From Azonexus sp. (lineage in GTDB: Bacteria; Pseudomonadota; Gammaproteobacteria; Burkholderiales; Rhodocyclaceae): 64,000 nt of DNA. The position numbers and the translations under genes were made by a program. Position 1 is the stretch's first letter; every line of letters begins with the position of its first letter. Below are positions 51,640-59,331 of this stretch, piece after piece. The stretch lies in contig JAUYSK010000027.1 of NCBI GenBank assembly GCA_030696345.1, positions 186,001-250,000 on the forward strand, read 5' to 3'. Under the pieces are notes generated by a model. That model searched no databases and was not told where the DNA came from. It worked only from the letters and a program-made list of their open reading frames with translations.

Positions 51640-52275
51640 ATGAACGATAAGGTTTCAAATACATATTGCACAACGCGCGAAGCCGCCAAAACCTTGGGGG
51701 TTTCGGTTCGCACCGTACAGGTTTGGGTTGAGAAAGGGCTGCTCAGGGCCTGGAAAACCGAGGGTGGGCATCGCCGTGTTGAGCGAGAATCGGTCATGCA
51801 GATTCGTGACCTGCGGCTTCAGGGCGAAGATCTGCGAGCCTTGCCTCTCCCCATTGACCGTACCCCAGCCATTGAAGAACGCCTGAAGGTTCTGGTTGTT
51901 GAGGACAACAACACCCTCCTCCGCCTTTATCGCCTGCGTCTCGAATCCTGGAAGCTACCGATTGACGTCGTGACTGCACCGAATGCCATTGAAGGGCTAT
52001 TGCTCGTCGGTCGAGTTTCACCAGACCTTTTGGTCACCGACCTCAACATGCCTGGGCTGGATGGCATGACCATGGTTCGCACCATTTCCCACTCCCCTTT
52101 CCGGGAAGGCATGGAAATAGTCGTCGTGACTGGACTCTCTCACGAAGAAATCGAAGAACTCGGCCCGTTCCCCGCGGATATAAAAATATTTCAGAAACCG
52201 ATTCCGTTTCAGGAGCTGAAACAAATTTGTGAGGAACTACTGAGGCAGCGGCGAAGCTTCGGGCAGCACGCCTGA
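51640..52275 (+). CDS. response regulator with N-terminal excisionase/MerR-like HTH and C-terminal receiver (copy 3)
   Basis: 211 residues. HTH at residues 8-48: CTTREAAKTLGVSVRTVQVWV, then KGLLRAWKTEGGHRRVE. Receiver about 80-205 with VVEDNNTLLRLYRLRL, the phospho-acceptor Asp in LLVTDLNMPGLDGMT and the Lys in IFQKPIP. It follows the sensor kinase at 49608 and ends the signalling block; a strong terminator follows. The receiver segments share an unusual shared phrase, 'ESWKLPIDVVTAPNAIEGL', with the copy at 41103 (ASWKLPVDVITAGNGIDGL). Confidence 0.9.
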   Translation: MNDKVSNTYCTTREAAKTLGVSVRTVQVWVEKGLLRAWKTEGGHRRVERESVMQIRDLRLQGEDLRALPLPIDRTPAIEERLKVLVVEDNNTLLRLYRLRLESWKLPIDVVTAPNAIEGLLLVGRVSPDLLVTDLNMPGLDGMTMVRTISHSPFREGMEIVVVTGLSHEEIEELGPFPADIKIFQKPIPFQELKQICEELLRQRRSFGQHA

Positions 52276-52304
52276 AAGTCACCCCGTTCAGGAAATGAAA
52301 AAAC

Positions 52305-52330
52305 AATCCCCGCCGAAGCGGGGATTTGAT
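52305..52330 (+). terminator. intrinsic terminator of the signalling block
   Basis: AATCCCCGC and GCGGGGATT form a 9-bp stem with a CGAA loop, followed by TGATTTTG, about 30 bases after the HTH-REC stop codon. Confidence 0.85.
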
Positions 52331-52346
52331 TTTGCGCTCACGCCAT

Positions 52347-52440
52347 TCAGCGTGGGAAATACATCTTTGCCTTGTCCAGTTTGTAGGTCCAGGGCAAATT
52401 AGCATTTTTCCAGCCGTTGACCGCACGCTGCCCATCTTTG
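52347..52440 (-). pseudogene. 3' fragment of the sox-locus rhodanese gene
   Basis: This stretch matches the end of the rhodanese gene at 54460-54553 (the stop codon and about 30 codons ending in WTYKLDKAKMYFPR) with a handful of differences. It is joined at about 52440 to a fragment of the yeeE-type gene on the other strand. The fragment has no promoter or start and cannot encode a rhodanese domain. It includes a copy of the dispersed repeat. Confidence 0.85.
52396..52428 (-). repeat. dispersed uptake-signal-like repeat, copy 7 (variant)
   Basis: Reverse-strand GCGGTCAAC core (52416-52424) with upstream bases GCGT instead of TGCT, followed by AAAAA and AATTT at the usual spacings. It lies in the duplicated rhodanese fragment. 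Confidence 0.65.
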
Positions 52441-52697
52441 GCGCCGCCCTGTGGGGACGGGAACTCAAGCTCGAAGGTTTCAAGGATGGCCTGAGCATGC
52501 GGCGCTATATCGGCGGCGCCCTGCGCATGGGCTTCGGCGGCATGCTGGCCGGCGGCTGCGCGGTCGGTGCCGGCGTTTCCGGCGCCTCGGTATTCGCCCT
52601 CACCGCCTGGATTTCGCTGATCGGCATGTGGGCTGGCGCCGGTATTGCTGACGCCCTGATCGATAGACCGGAGCGCCGACTGGCGCTCCAGCCATAA
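52441..52697 (+). pseudogene. 3' fragment of the yeeE-type thiosulfate transporter gene
   Basis: Starting at the GCCCTGTGG junction, the forward frame repeats the last 85 residues of the transporter at 30752-31861 (LWGRELKLEGFKDGLSMRRY, GGMLAGGCAVGAGVSG). I count six base differences over roughly 195 bases, then the ends diverge. It has no start and only three or four helices of the protein, so it is not functional as a transporter. Its 5' side is fused to the rhodanese fragment. Confidence 0.88.
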
Positions 52698-52701
52698 AAA
52701 T

Positions 52702-53049
52702 TCAGCGCGCTGCCGGCTGACGCCAGCCGAGATAGGTATAGACCAGAATCGCCGTACCGGCGAGGCCAAGGCCAAAAACCATGGCGATCAAAAACCAGTC
52801 CGCCGGGCCGCCGGCATCGGTAAAGCCAGATGACGACACCTTTGCCATCAGGACCAGTGCCAGCCCACCACCTAACAGACCGGCCATTTCGGCCCGCAGC
52901 AGGCGCTTCGAATTGATCGTCCGTTCCTTGAGCAGCAAAGCGCCAAATGCAGCGGTACCAGCGACGATCAACAGCAGCATCACCCAAAGCAAAGGCCCAA
53001 GCATTTCCTGGAAAACGGCCACGAAAACCAATGGATCGAGATCTTTCAT
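52702..53049 (-). CDS. small membrane protein at the end of the sox locus (DUF5368-like)
   Basis: 115 residues with three or four hydrophobic helices: LLWVMLLLIVAGTAAFGALLL, LLGGGLALVLMAKV and ADWFLIAMVFGLGLAGTAILV. The start MKDLDPLVFVAVFQEMLGP and FTDAGGPADW segment resemble small sox-cluster membrane proteins (DUF5368-like; family name from memory). The function is unknown; a role in membrane assembly or quinone/electron handling of the adjacent SQR-like protein is only a guess. It starts 19 bases after the flavoprotein gene and is the last gene of the reverse sox operon. Confidence 0.75.
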   Translation of the reverse strand: MKDLDPLVFVAVFQEMLGPLLWVMLLLIVAGTAAFGALLLKERTINSKRLLRAEMAGLLGGGLALVLMAKVSSSGFTDAGGPADWFLIAMVFGLGLAGTAILVYTYLGWRQPAAR

Positions 53050-53068
53050 CGTTGCATTCCTCCGTAAG

Positions 53069-54421
53069 TCAGGCGCGACCGCGCAACATGCTGATATAGG
53101 TTGGCTTCAGCGCCATCGTCTTCATCACCCAACTGATCCACAACTCCTCCAGCGGTGCAATTACGCCCGGGAAGGAAGGGGTCAGGTTGTCCTTGTAGTC
53201 GAATTCGATAAGCATCGCCTGGCCGAGGCGGGTAATCAGCGGACAGGATGTGTAGCCGTTGTAAACGGACGTCGATTCCTTGCCGGAAATTGTCGCCACC
53301 AGGTGGTCGACCGCAACCGGCACCTGCCACTTCACGCTGGCTGCGGTTTTTCCCTTGGGCACCCCGGCCACATCGCCGACGGCGAACACGTTGGCAAAGC
53401 GCTTGTGACGCAGATTGTGCTTGTCCACCTCGATCCAGCCGTCCTTGGCCCAGCCACCCTCCTGCCACGGGAGCGGGCTGTTGCGCACCGGGTCGGGCGC
53501 CCGCATAGGCGGGATGACGTTGATGAAGTCGTACTGTATCTCGATCGGACCAACCGGACTCTTGAAGGTAGCAATCCGCTTGGAAAGGTCGATGGATTCG
53601 AGAGCTCGCTCGTAATTGACCTTGACGCCACGATCATCGAAGAGCATGCGCACCTTTTCATGCACGATGGGGACGCTAAACAGCGCCTTGTTGTGGGCGT
53701 TGTAGACCATCTCGGCCTTGCCGCGGTTGCCGCGGCGGCGCAGGTAGTCATCGGTGATGAAGGCGTATTTGAGCGGGGCGCCGGCGCACTTCATTTCGGT
53801 CGCCGGCCTGGAAAACACGCCGACCCCGCCCTTGTCCGCGAAGCCGGACATGGCACGCCAGGTTGCCTCGGCCTTGGCGGGACTGTGGTAGATGCTACCC
53901 AGGCCGTTGTTGCCAATCTGCTCGGTATCCATGCCGGGAATCGCCGCGTAGTCGAGCTTCAATCCGGTCGCCACGATCAGGAAGTCGTACGGGTACGACT
54001 TGCCACTTGTGGTAACTACCTTGTTGCCTTCCGGATCGAATTCAGCCACACCCTCCTCGACCAATTCGACGCCGCCGGGAAGGTAGTCGCGCGTCGACGA
54101 GACCACGTAAGGAGCCGTCTTGATCCCCGATGCCACCAGGGTGAACCCCGGCTGATAGTAATGCTCCTTGCGCGCGTCGATCAGCGTGATCTTCGCACCG
54201 TCGAGCTTCTGGACCAGATAGGACGCCGCGGCAAGGCCGGCGGCACCGGCACCGGCGATGACAATCTGGGCTGATGATTTAACCTTGTCCGCCGCATGGG
54301 CGTCGCCCGGCCGCAACAGCAGCGAACCGGCACCGGCAGCGCCGAACATCAGGAACTTGCGACGATCGAGACTAACCGCTTTGGCATCACCAAGGATTTT
54401 TTTCAATTCATCTTTGTTCAT
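53069..54421 (-). CDS. sulfide:quinone oxidoreductase-like flavoprotein with Tat signal
   Basis: 450 residues. A twin-arginine signal (DRRKFLMFGAAGAGSLLL) directs folded export. The FAD-binding start is QIVIAGAGAAGLAAASYL, and a second nucleotide-like motif and the FAD end motif FANVFAVGDVAG are visible. Cysteines fit the SQR pattern: MKCAGAPLK and GYTSCPLITRLGQAM. The C-terminal amphipathic helices (ELWISWVMKTMALKPTY) suit membrane attachment. It should oxidise sulfide or a persulfide and pass electrons to quinone or cytochrome. The reaction is inferred from family. It lies between the rhodanese and the small membrane gene, 38 bases after the rhodanese stop. Confidence 0.88.
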   Translation of the reverse strand: MNKDELKKILGDAKAVSLDRRKFLMFGAAGAGSLLLRPGDAHAADKVKSSAQIVIAGAGAAGLAAASYLVQKLDGAKITLIDARKEHYYQPGFTLVASGIKTAPYVVSSTRDYLPGGVELVEEGVAEFDPEGNKVVTTSGKSYPYDFLIVATGLKLDYAAIPGMDTEQIGNNGLGSIYHSPAKAEATWRAMSGFADKGGVGVFSRPATEMKCAGAPLKYAFITDDYLRRRGNRGKAEMVYNAHNKALFSVPIVHEKVRMLFDDRGVKVNYERALESIDLSKRIATFKSPVGPIEIQYDFINVIPPMRAPDPVRNSPLPWQEGGWAKDGWIEVDKHNLRHKRFANVFAVGDVAGVPKGKTAASVKWQVPVAVDHLVATISGKESTSVYNGYTSCPLITRLGQAMLIEFDYKDNLTPSFPGVIAPLEELWISWVMKTMALKPTYISMLRGRA

Positions 54422-54459
54422 TTTTTACCTTCCAACAAGATATCAGGCCCACTCCGGGG

Positions 54460-55083
54460 TCAACGCGGGAAATACATCTTTGCCTTGTCCAGTTTGTACG
54501 TCCAGGGCAGATTGGTGTTTTTCCAGCCGTTGACCGCACGCTGGCCATCTTTGGCACCACCCTTGGCGGTATCGCCCTCGACGCCTTCCGTCACGGAATA
54601 GACCTTGCTGTAGCCGGCCACCTGTAGACGGTCCTGCGCCTTGGAGCTGCGATCACCGGAGCGGCAGATCAGAACAATCGTCGCATCCTTGCCCAGCCCC
54701 ATTTCCTTCAGTCGGCGCTCCACTTCCGGCACGAAGTCCTGATTTGGTTCAAGCTTGTACATGAAGCGCCTGTCGTCCCACTCGGTCATCAACTCCGGAT
54801 GCTCGACGAAAGGCACCAGCCCGTCTGCGTCATTCGGCCAGCCAACATACATGGCCTCGGCGCGTGTCCGGACATCGAAGAAAGCGACAGTTTTCGGGTC
54901 TTTCTTCTTCATGTCGTAGGCCTGCTGCGGCGTCAGGTAAAGCGCCAGCTTGCTCCGCTTGACTTCCGGCAGCTTGTCCCAGTCGGTGCTGCCGGGCGCC
55001 CAGTCGGCGGCCATGGCCAGCGATGAAAGCACCAGCAGACCAGCGGCAAAACATTGCTTGAAGGGAATCATTTTCGTCATCAT
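54460..55083 (-). CDS. periplasmic rhodanese-domain protein in the sox operon
   Basis: 207 residues with a Sec signal peptide (FAAGLLVLSSLAMA). The rhodanese domain has AFFDVRTRAEAMYVGWPNDAD and the catalytic loop CRSGDRSSKA, whose cysteine (near 138) can carry sulfane sulfur. The C-terminal segment after the domain (GAKDGQRAVNGWKNTNLPW) is an extension found in sox-linked rhodaneses. It may exchange sulfur between SoxY-bound intermediates and other carriers in the periplasm; this is inference. Its start overlaps the soxB stop. Its last 95 bases are copied at 52347-52440. Confidence 0.9.
   Translation of the reverse strand: MMTKMIPFKQCFAAGLLVLSSLAMAADWAPGSTDWDKLPEVKRSKLALYLTPQQAYDMKKKDPKTVAFFDVRTRAEAMYVGWPNDADGLVPFVEHPELMTEWDDRRFMYKLEPNQDFVPEVERRLKEMGLGKDATIVLICRSGDRSSKAQDRLQVAGYSKVYSVTEGVEGDTAKGGAKDGQRAVNGWKNTNLPWTYKLDKAKMYFPR
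54509..54541 (-). repeat. dispersed uptake-signal-like repeat, copy 8 (variant)
   Basis: Reverse-strand GCGGTCAAC core (54529-54537) with AAAAA at the first run position and AAT at the second. It lies in the rhodanese coding sequence and corresponds to copy 7. Confidence 0.65.
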
Positions 55084-56801
55084 GCCATCCCCGGATTATT
55101 GGCGGCGCCCTTGAGCGTCGGCAGATTCAGATTGATCGGCTTGACCGTCTTGATGTCGCGCAGGTATTCAGCGACCACGTCCCAGATCGGCGCCCCCGAG
55201 TTTTTGGCTTCTTCGGAAACCGGTGCCCAGCCGGCAACCTTGTAGGTCTTGGCGGGGTCAATCGGCTTGCCCTTGAGCATCATGTTCTGGATGCGGCCGC
55301 CCATCTTGCCGGTCGGGTCGCAGGTCCATTGCAGGCCGCCGACACGGACCATGTCGCCGCCCTGCTGGTAGTACGGGTCGGGGTTGAAGAGGTTGTCGCA
55401 GACATCTTCGAGCACGGTCTTGATCATCTCGCCGCTCATGTTGGTCACGGTCGTCCACGGATAGGTGATCGCCGTCTGGTCGAGCACGTGTTCCATCAGG
55501 ATCGGCTGCCCTGGCAACAGCGAGGTACCCCAGCGGAAGCCGGGCGAGAAGGCGATTTCGGCATCTTTCACTTTCATCAGCGAATCGAGAATCAGCTGGT
55601 CGAAGGTGCCGTTGAAGTTGCCACGGCGGTAGAGGGTGCCTTCAGTGACCGCCAGCTTTTCGTTGAGCTTGGAAAGGTACGGGGCGCGCGCCTTGTCGAT
55701 CAGCGTCTGCATGTCCTTGTCGGCCGGCAACAGGTTGGCGAAGACGGGCAGCAGCTTGTAGCGGAAATCGGCGATCTTGCCGTTCCTGACGTCAAAATCG
55801 AGCACGCCGAGGTATTTGCCGTTGGAGCCGGCATTGGTCACCAGCGTCTGACCCCCGGCATTCTTGACCGCAACCGGGGCCGGCATACCGTCGTGGGTGT
55901 GACCGCCAAGGATGGCGTCGATGCCTTTGACGCGGCTGGCCATCTTGAGGTCAACGTCCATGCCGTTATGCGACAACACGACAACAACCTGCGCGCCAGC
56001 CGCGCGGGCTTCGTCGACGGTTTTCTGCATGTTCTCTTCCTGGATGCCGAAGCTCCAGTTCGGCGTCTGCCAGCGCGGATTGGCGATCGGCGTGTAGGGG
56101 AACGCCTGGCCGATGATGGCGACCGGCACGCCGTTCATCTTCTTCATGACGAAGGGCTTGAAGACGGCATCGCCGAAATCGGCGGTCTTGACGTTCTGGG
56201 CGACGATGTCGATCTGGCCGGCAAAGTCCTTTTCCTCGATTTCCTTGACCCGGGCTTCGCCGTAGGTCGATTCCCAGTGCAGGGTCATGACATTGACGCC
56301 AAGCGCCTTGCAGGCATCGACCATGTCCTGGGCGTTGGACCACAGCGCGGTACCGGAACCTTGCCAGGTATCGCCACCGTCAAGCAGCAGTGCGCCGGGG
56401 CGGTTGGCTTTCATGCGCTTGACCAGCGTCGCCAGATGGGCAAAGCCACCGACCTTGCCGTAGGTCTCGGCGGCTTTTTCGAAATTCAGATAGGTGTAGG
56501 CGTGCGCCTCAATACTGTTGGGCTTGAAGCCGAAATGCTTGAGCAGGTTGGCACCGACGAGGTGCGGCACCTTGCCGAACTGGTCGCCGAAACCGAGATT
56601 GACATTCGGTTCGCGGAAATAGATGGGCAGCAACTGGGCATGACAGTCGGTGATGTGCAGCAGGCTGACGTTGCCGAACTTGGGCAGGTCATACAGTTTG
56701 GCGGCACCCTTTTCGGCCAGCGCGAATTCGCTGTGTAGCGACATGCCACCAGCCGCCGCGACGGCCATGACCTGGAGAAATTCCCGACGATTCATACTCA
56801 T
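55080..56801 (-). CDS. soxB: SoxB thiosulfohydrolase
   Basis: 573 residues. A Tat signal (NRREFLQVMAVAAAGG) precedes a 5'-nucleotidase/metallophosphatase fold. The dinuclear manganese site is readable: TDCHAQLLP, LLLDGGDTWQGSG, the NVMTLHWESTYG region in place of the usual NH motif, and ILGGHTHDGMP. A 5'-nucleotidase C-terminal domain follows. SoxB hydrolyses the sulfonate group from SoxY-bound S-sulfocysteine, releasing sulfate. It lies downstream of soxX (57 bases) and overlaps the rhodanese gene. The start MSMNRREF is used; the second Met is also possible. Confidence 0.97.
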   Translation of the reverse strand: MSMNRREFLQVMAVAAAGGMSLHSEFALAEKGAAKLYDLPKFGNVSLLHITDCHAQLLPIYFREPNVNLGFGDQFGKVPHLVGANLLKHFGFKPNSIEAHAYTYLNFEKAAETYGKVGGFAHLATLVKRMKANRPGALLLDGGDTWQGSGTALWSNAQDMVDACKALGVNVMTLHWESTYGEARVKEIEEKDFAGQIDIVAQNVKTADFGDAVFKPFVMKKMNGVPVAIIGQAFPYTPIANPRWQTPNWSFGIQEENMQKTVDEARAAGAQVVVVLSHNGMDVDLKMASRVKGIDAILGGHTHDGMPAPVAVKNAGGQTLVTNAGSNGKYLGVLDFDVRNGKIADFRYKLLPVFANLLPADKDMQTLIDKARAPYLSKLNEKLAVTEGTLYRRGNFNGTFDQLILDSLMKVKDAEIAFSPGFRWGTSLLPGQPILMEHVLDQTAITYPWTTVTNMSGEMIKTVLEDVCDNLFNPDPYYQQGGDMVRVGGLQWTCDPTGKMGGRIQNMMLKGKPIDPAKTYKVAGWAPVSEEAKNSGAPIWDVVAEYLRDIKTVKPINLNLPTLKGAANNPGMA

Positions 56802-56858
56802 ATCATTTCCTTGAAAAAATGCCCGGCCAGTTGCCCGGCCGGGCTAATCACGCAAGTT

Positions 56859-57512
56859 CTAGTCTTTGTTAACCGGCGATTCCGGGTCAACCAGGAAAGC
56901 CACGATGTGAGTGATCTGTTCCGGCGTCAGCCAGTTGAGCAAGCCGAAGCGCGGCATGTTGGTACAGGCCGAGAAGGCGTTCGAGTTGTAGATCTTGTCG
57001 TAGGCGTATTTGATGATGTCATCCGAGGTACCACGCAACTTGCTGAAGTTGTGCAGGCTCGGTCCGATCGTGCCGTAGGCCAGTTCTTTCTTGGCCAGTT
57101 CATGGCAGGCATAGCAGTTGCCACCACGCACACGCCCGGCCGGATCCGGCTGGATAAAACCGATATGGCCGCCGGTGCCGACTGCGGCGAGCTTCTCACC
57201 TTCTTTCCAGTCACCGATCAGCTTGCCATCGACCGGATAGCGGATAGTCGTCCGGTTGGCTTTTTCGATCTGCTCGCCAACCTTGCGCGGCGGATTGTCA
57301 CGATAGGTACCACAGGTCTTCATCGTGTCATCCTGATCCAGCCGGGACATCCAGTATTTTGGATTGTCGGTGCGGAATGAAGAACGGAACATCTGCTCTG
57401 CTTCCTTGGCATACTTGCCGCCCGGTGCTTCGGGGGCTTTCTGGGCGAGGGCCGGAATGGCAATTGCTGCGGTCAACAGGCCAAAAAGGGCAATTTTCAG
57501 TTTCATGGTCAT
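56859..57512 (-). CDS. soxX: SoxX cytochrome c subunit
   Basis: 217 residues with a Sec signal peptide (ALFGLLTAAIAIPALAQ). The C-terminal half is a single-haem cytochrome c domain: RGGNCYACHELAKKELAYGTIGPSL, with a distal Met in NMPRFGLLNWLTPEQITHIVAFL. The N-terminal 100 residues are longer than in small SoxX proteins. SoxX pairs with SoxA to join thiosulfate to SoxY-Cys and pass electrons on. The gene follows soxA with a 6-base gap. The signal-peptide codons LTAAIA are encoded by a copy of the dispersed repeat. Confidence 0.95.
   Translation of the reverse strand: MTMKLKIALFGLLTAAIAIPALAQKAPEAPGGKYAKEAEQMFRSSFRTDNPKYWMSRLDQDDTMKTCGTYRDNPPRKVGEQIEKANRTTIRYPVDGKLIGDWKEGEKLAAVGTGGHIGFIQPDPAGRVRGGNCYACHELAKKELAYGTIGPSLHNFSKLRGTSDDIIKYAYDKIYNSNAFSACTNMPRFGLLNWLTPEQITHIVAFLVDPESPVNKD
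57465..57497 (+). repeat. dispersed uptake-signal-like repeat, copy 9 (in soxX signal peptide)
   Basis: Exact 13-mer TGCTGCGGTCAAC at 57465-57477, then AAAAA at 57483-57487 and AATTTT at 57492-57497, within the 5' end of soxX (antisense to the gene). Confidence 0.8.
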
Positions 57513-57518
57513 CCCCTT

Positions 57519-58334
57519 TTAGCGCTTGATTCCCGGCGTTTCCATGACGGTGCCGGTCGCAGTTTTTTGCAGGTAGGTTTCCAGCGCGATGATCGAATCG
57601 GCCAGATAGTTCGGCTCAGGCCAGCGGGCCTGACGCATGCAGTCGATCAGGCGACGCTGCATGGTCCATACAGCCCCCTGCGAAACGCGATACGAAGGCC
57701 AGGTTTTCATCGCGAAGCCAGCGCCATCCTTGGTCGTCAGGTTGCCGAGTTCCTGCAGGCGGATACGCTTGCCTTCCTGACCATGACAGATCGAACAGGA
57801 GAAATCCTGCGGCCCGGAGCGGCGATAGAAGATGTACTCGCCCATCTTGGCCATCTTGGCCTCTTCCGGATGCGTCGCCGGTACATTGATCGGCTTGCCA
57901 TTGGACTTGGCGCCAATGAAAGTGACCAGCGCCTCGATATCAGACTCCTTGCCCGGCCGGGAGAACCACTGCTTGGTCACTTCTTCCTGCTTGAAACCTT
58001 GCAGGCTCACCATGCAATGCACCAGGCGGGACTCGACATCCATGACCTTGTTGGTGTCCTTGAAATACTTCGGCAACTGGGCATAGGCGCCGTCCAGCTT
58101 GCCCGGGCCGAGGCCGAGGTCACATTGTTCGAGCGATGCATTTTTCGGGCCGCGTTTTTCCGCCCACAGGCCTTCGCCCTTGACTTCGAGCAGGTCGGCC
58201 GGGTTACCGTCAGCCAGGGCTTCACGGTATTTGGCAAGTTCGTCGGCGACCTTGCTGTCCTGAGCGGACACACTGCCAATGACAGCCGTTGCAACAGCCA
58301 TCCCGACCAGCGTTCTGATAAAACGTTGGATCAT
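57519..58334 (-). CDS. soxA: SoxA cytochrome c subunit
   Basis: 271 residues from the ATG at 58334, with a Sec signal (GMAVATAVIGSVSAQ). The haem motif CSICH in SGPQDFSCSICHGQEGKRIRL and the ligand cysteine in RLIDCMRQARWPEPNYLADSI (the Cys-persulfide active site) are visible, along with a first-domain CMVSLQGF cysteine; the first haem motif of diheme SoxA is absent, so this is the single-haem form. With SoxX it oxidatively joins thiosulfate to SoxY. It lies between soxZ and soxX. Confidence 0.95.
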   Translation of the reverse strand: MIQRFIRTLVGMAVATAVIGSVSAQDSKVADELAKYREALADGNPADLLEVKGEGLWAEKRGPKNASLEQCDLGLGPGKLDGAYAQLPKYFKDTNKVMDVESRLVHCMVSLQGFKQEEVTKQWFSRPGKESDIEALVTFIGAKSNGKPINVPATHPEEAKMAKMGEYIFYRRSGPQDFSCSICHGQEGKRIRLQELGNLTTKDGAGFAMKTWPSYRVSQGAVWTMQRRLIDCMRQARWPEPNYLADSIIALETYLQKTATGTVMETPGIKR

Positions 58335-58400
58335 TTCAACTCCTCCGGGGAATACGATCAGCGGCGGCGATCTTTGTCGCCTTACCGCCATTTTTACAAC

Positions 58401-58712
58401 TTAGCCAATGGCTGCTTCGTCGGTACGGGTCTCGCCCTTGTTGTCCTTCCAGGACACGACGATCTTGTCGCCCTTGGCGCCGCCCTTGAACTTGAACGCC
58501 AGGTAGGGGTTCTTCGAAACGGACGGACCAAATTCGCTGCTCAGCACGACCTTGTCGTTGTGTTTGGCGGTCAATTCGGTAATGAACCAGCCCGGCACCA
58601 GCGCGCCAGCGGAATCCTTGCGCTGACCGGTTTCCATTTCGTGGCTGATCAACACTTTGACTTCGGTAACGCCTTCCTTGTTGGCGGCGCGGATTTTCAT
58701 CGGATTTGCCAT
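58401..58712 (-). CDS. soxZ: SoxZ sulfur-carrier subunit
   Basis: 103 residues, no signal peptide, immunoglobulin-like fold: KIRAANKEGVTEVKVLISHEMETGQRKD, then FITELTAKHNDKVVL and FKFKGGAKGDKIVVSWKDNKGE. SoxZ forms the carrier complex with SoxY; export is by the Tat-signalled SoxY partner. It starts 120 bases after soxY, across a palindromic repeat. Confidence 0.96.
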   Translation of the reverse strand: MANPMKIRAANKEGVTEVKVLISHEMETGQRKDSAGALVPGWFITELTAKHNDKVVLSSEFGPSVSKNPYLAFKFKGGAKGDKIVVSWKDNKGETRTDEAAIG

Positions 58713-58756
58713 GTATGACTCCTTAATTCTCTAAAGACCTAAAACCGTTGCAAGCC

Positions 58757-58821
58757 GTCATTCCGGGCTCGACCCGGAATCCAGAGGCACACCACTGGAT
58801 TCCCGCCGGCGCGGGAATGAC
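58757..58821. repeat. REP-like palindromic element between soxY and soxZ
   Basis: CGTCATTCCGGG...CCCGGAATCCAG and CTGGATTCCCGCC...GCGGGAATGAC form two hairpins that are inverted copies of each other, a repeat type common in proteobacteria. It lies in the middle of the operon and could alter mRNA stability or the soxY:soxZ ratio. Confidence 0.8.
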
Positions 58822-58832
58822 AAACCCGCGCA

Positions 58833-59300
58833 TTAACCGCCGCAGCCGCCCAGGGTGACCTTGATTTCCTTGGTCGCCATGAAGAATTTGCCATCCGACT
58901 TGACCAGCGCATACACGTTGGAGGTCTGGCCCATCTTCACCCGGGTCTGGACGCTGGCTTCAGTACCTTCCGGCAGCGTGAAGCTGGCGGCCAGCGCATT
59001 CGGGTTCTTCTCGATCAGAATGGCAACCATCGTGACATTTGGCAGCGTCGAGCTGACACCGACCGGCACCACGGCACCATTTTCGGCAATGTCCGGACCC
59101 GTGACCTGAACATCCTTGCTGTCAACCGGCGTGCCTGCACCAATCGCCTTCAGCGTATCGGCCATGCTCTTGGCGTCAAAAGCAGCCTTGTTCCAGTCAG
59201 CCAGAGCCATACCGGGTGTGATGATGCCGGCAGCGGCGAGAACGCTCAGGAGTGCAGCACCGGAGCCTGTCTTCAGTACATTACGACGTTGATTGTTCAT
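58833..59300 (-). CDS. soxY: SoxY thiosulfate-carrier protein
   Basis: 155 residues. A Tat-type signal (RRNVLKTGSGAALLSVLAAAG) leads the mature domain into the periplasm. The C-terminus ends LGGCGG: the mobile GGCGG arm whose cysteine carries the sulfur intermediates. The fold segment MVAILIEKNPNALAASFTLPEGTEASVQTRVKMGQ matches SoxY. It binds SoxZ and moves substrates between SoxXA, SoxB and SoxCD. Confidence 0.97.
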   Translation of the reverse strand: MNNQRRNVLKTGSGAALLSVLAAAGIITPGMALADWNKAAFDAKSMADTLKAIGAGTPVDSKDVQVTGPDIAENGAVVPVGVSSTLPNVTMVAILIEKNPNALAASFTLPEGTEASVQTRVKMGQTSNVYALVKSDGKFFMATKEIKVTLGGCGG

Positions 59301-59331
59301 AACTTCTCCTCTCAGAAATTGAAATGCTCGA

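Noticed and set aside
55329..56738. Long open frame of about 469 codons on the forward strand opposite soxB
   Set aside because: It is a shadow of high-GC codon bias in soxB. It has no ribosome site and its sequence is not protein-like in composition. Similar long antisense frames opposite the RND pump (25698-28451) and the aminopeptidase (3813-5000) were rejected for the same reason.
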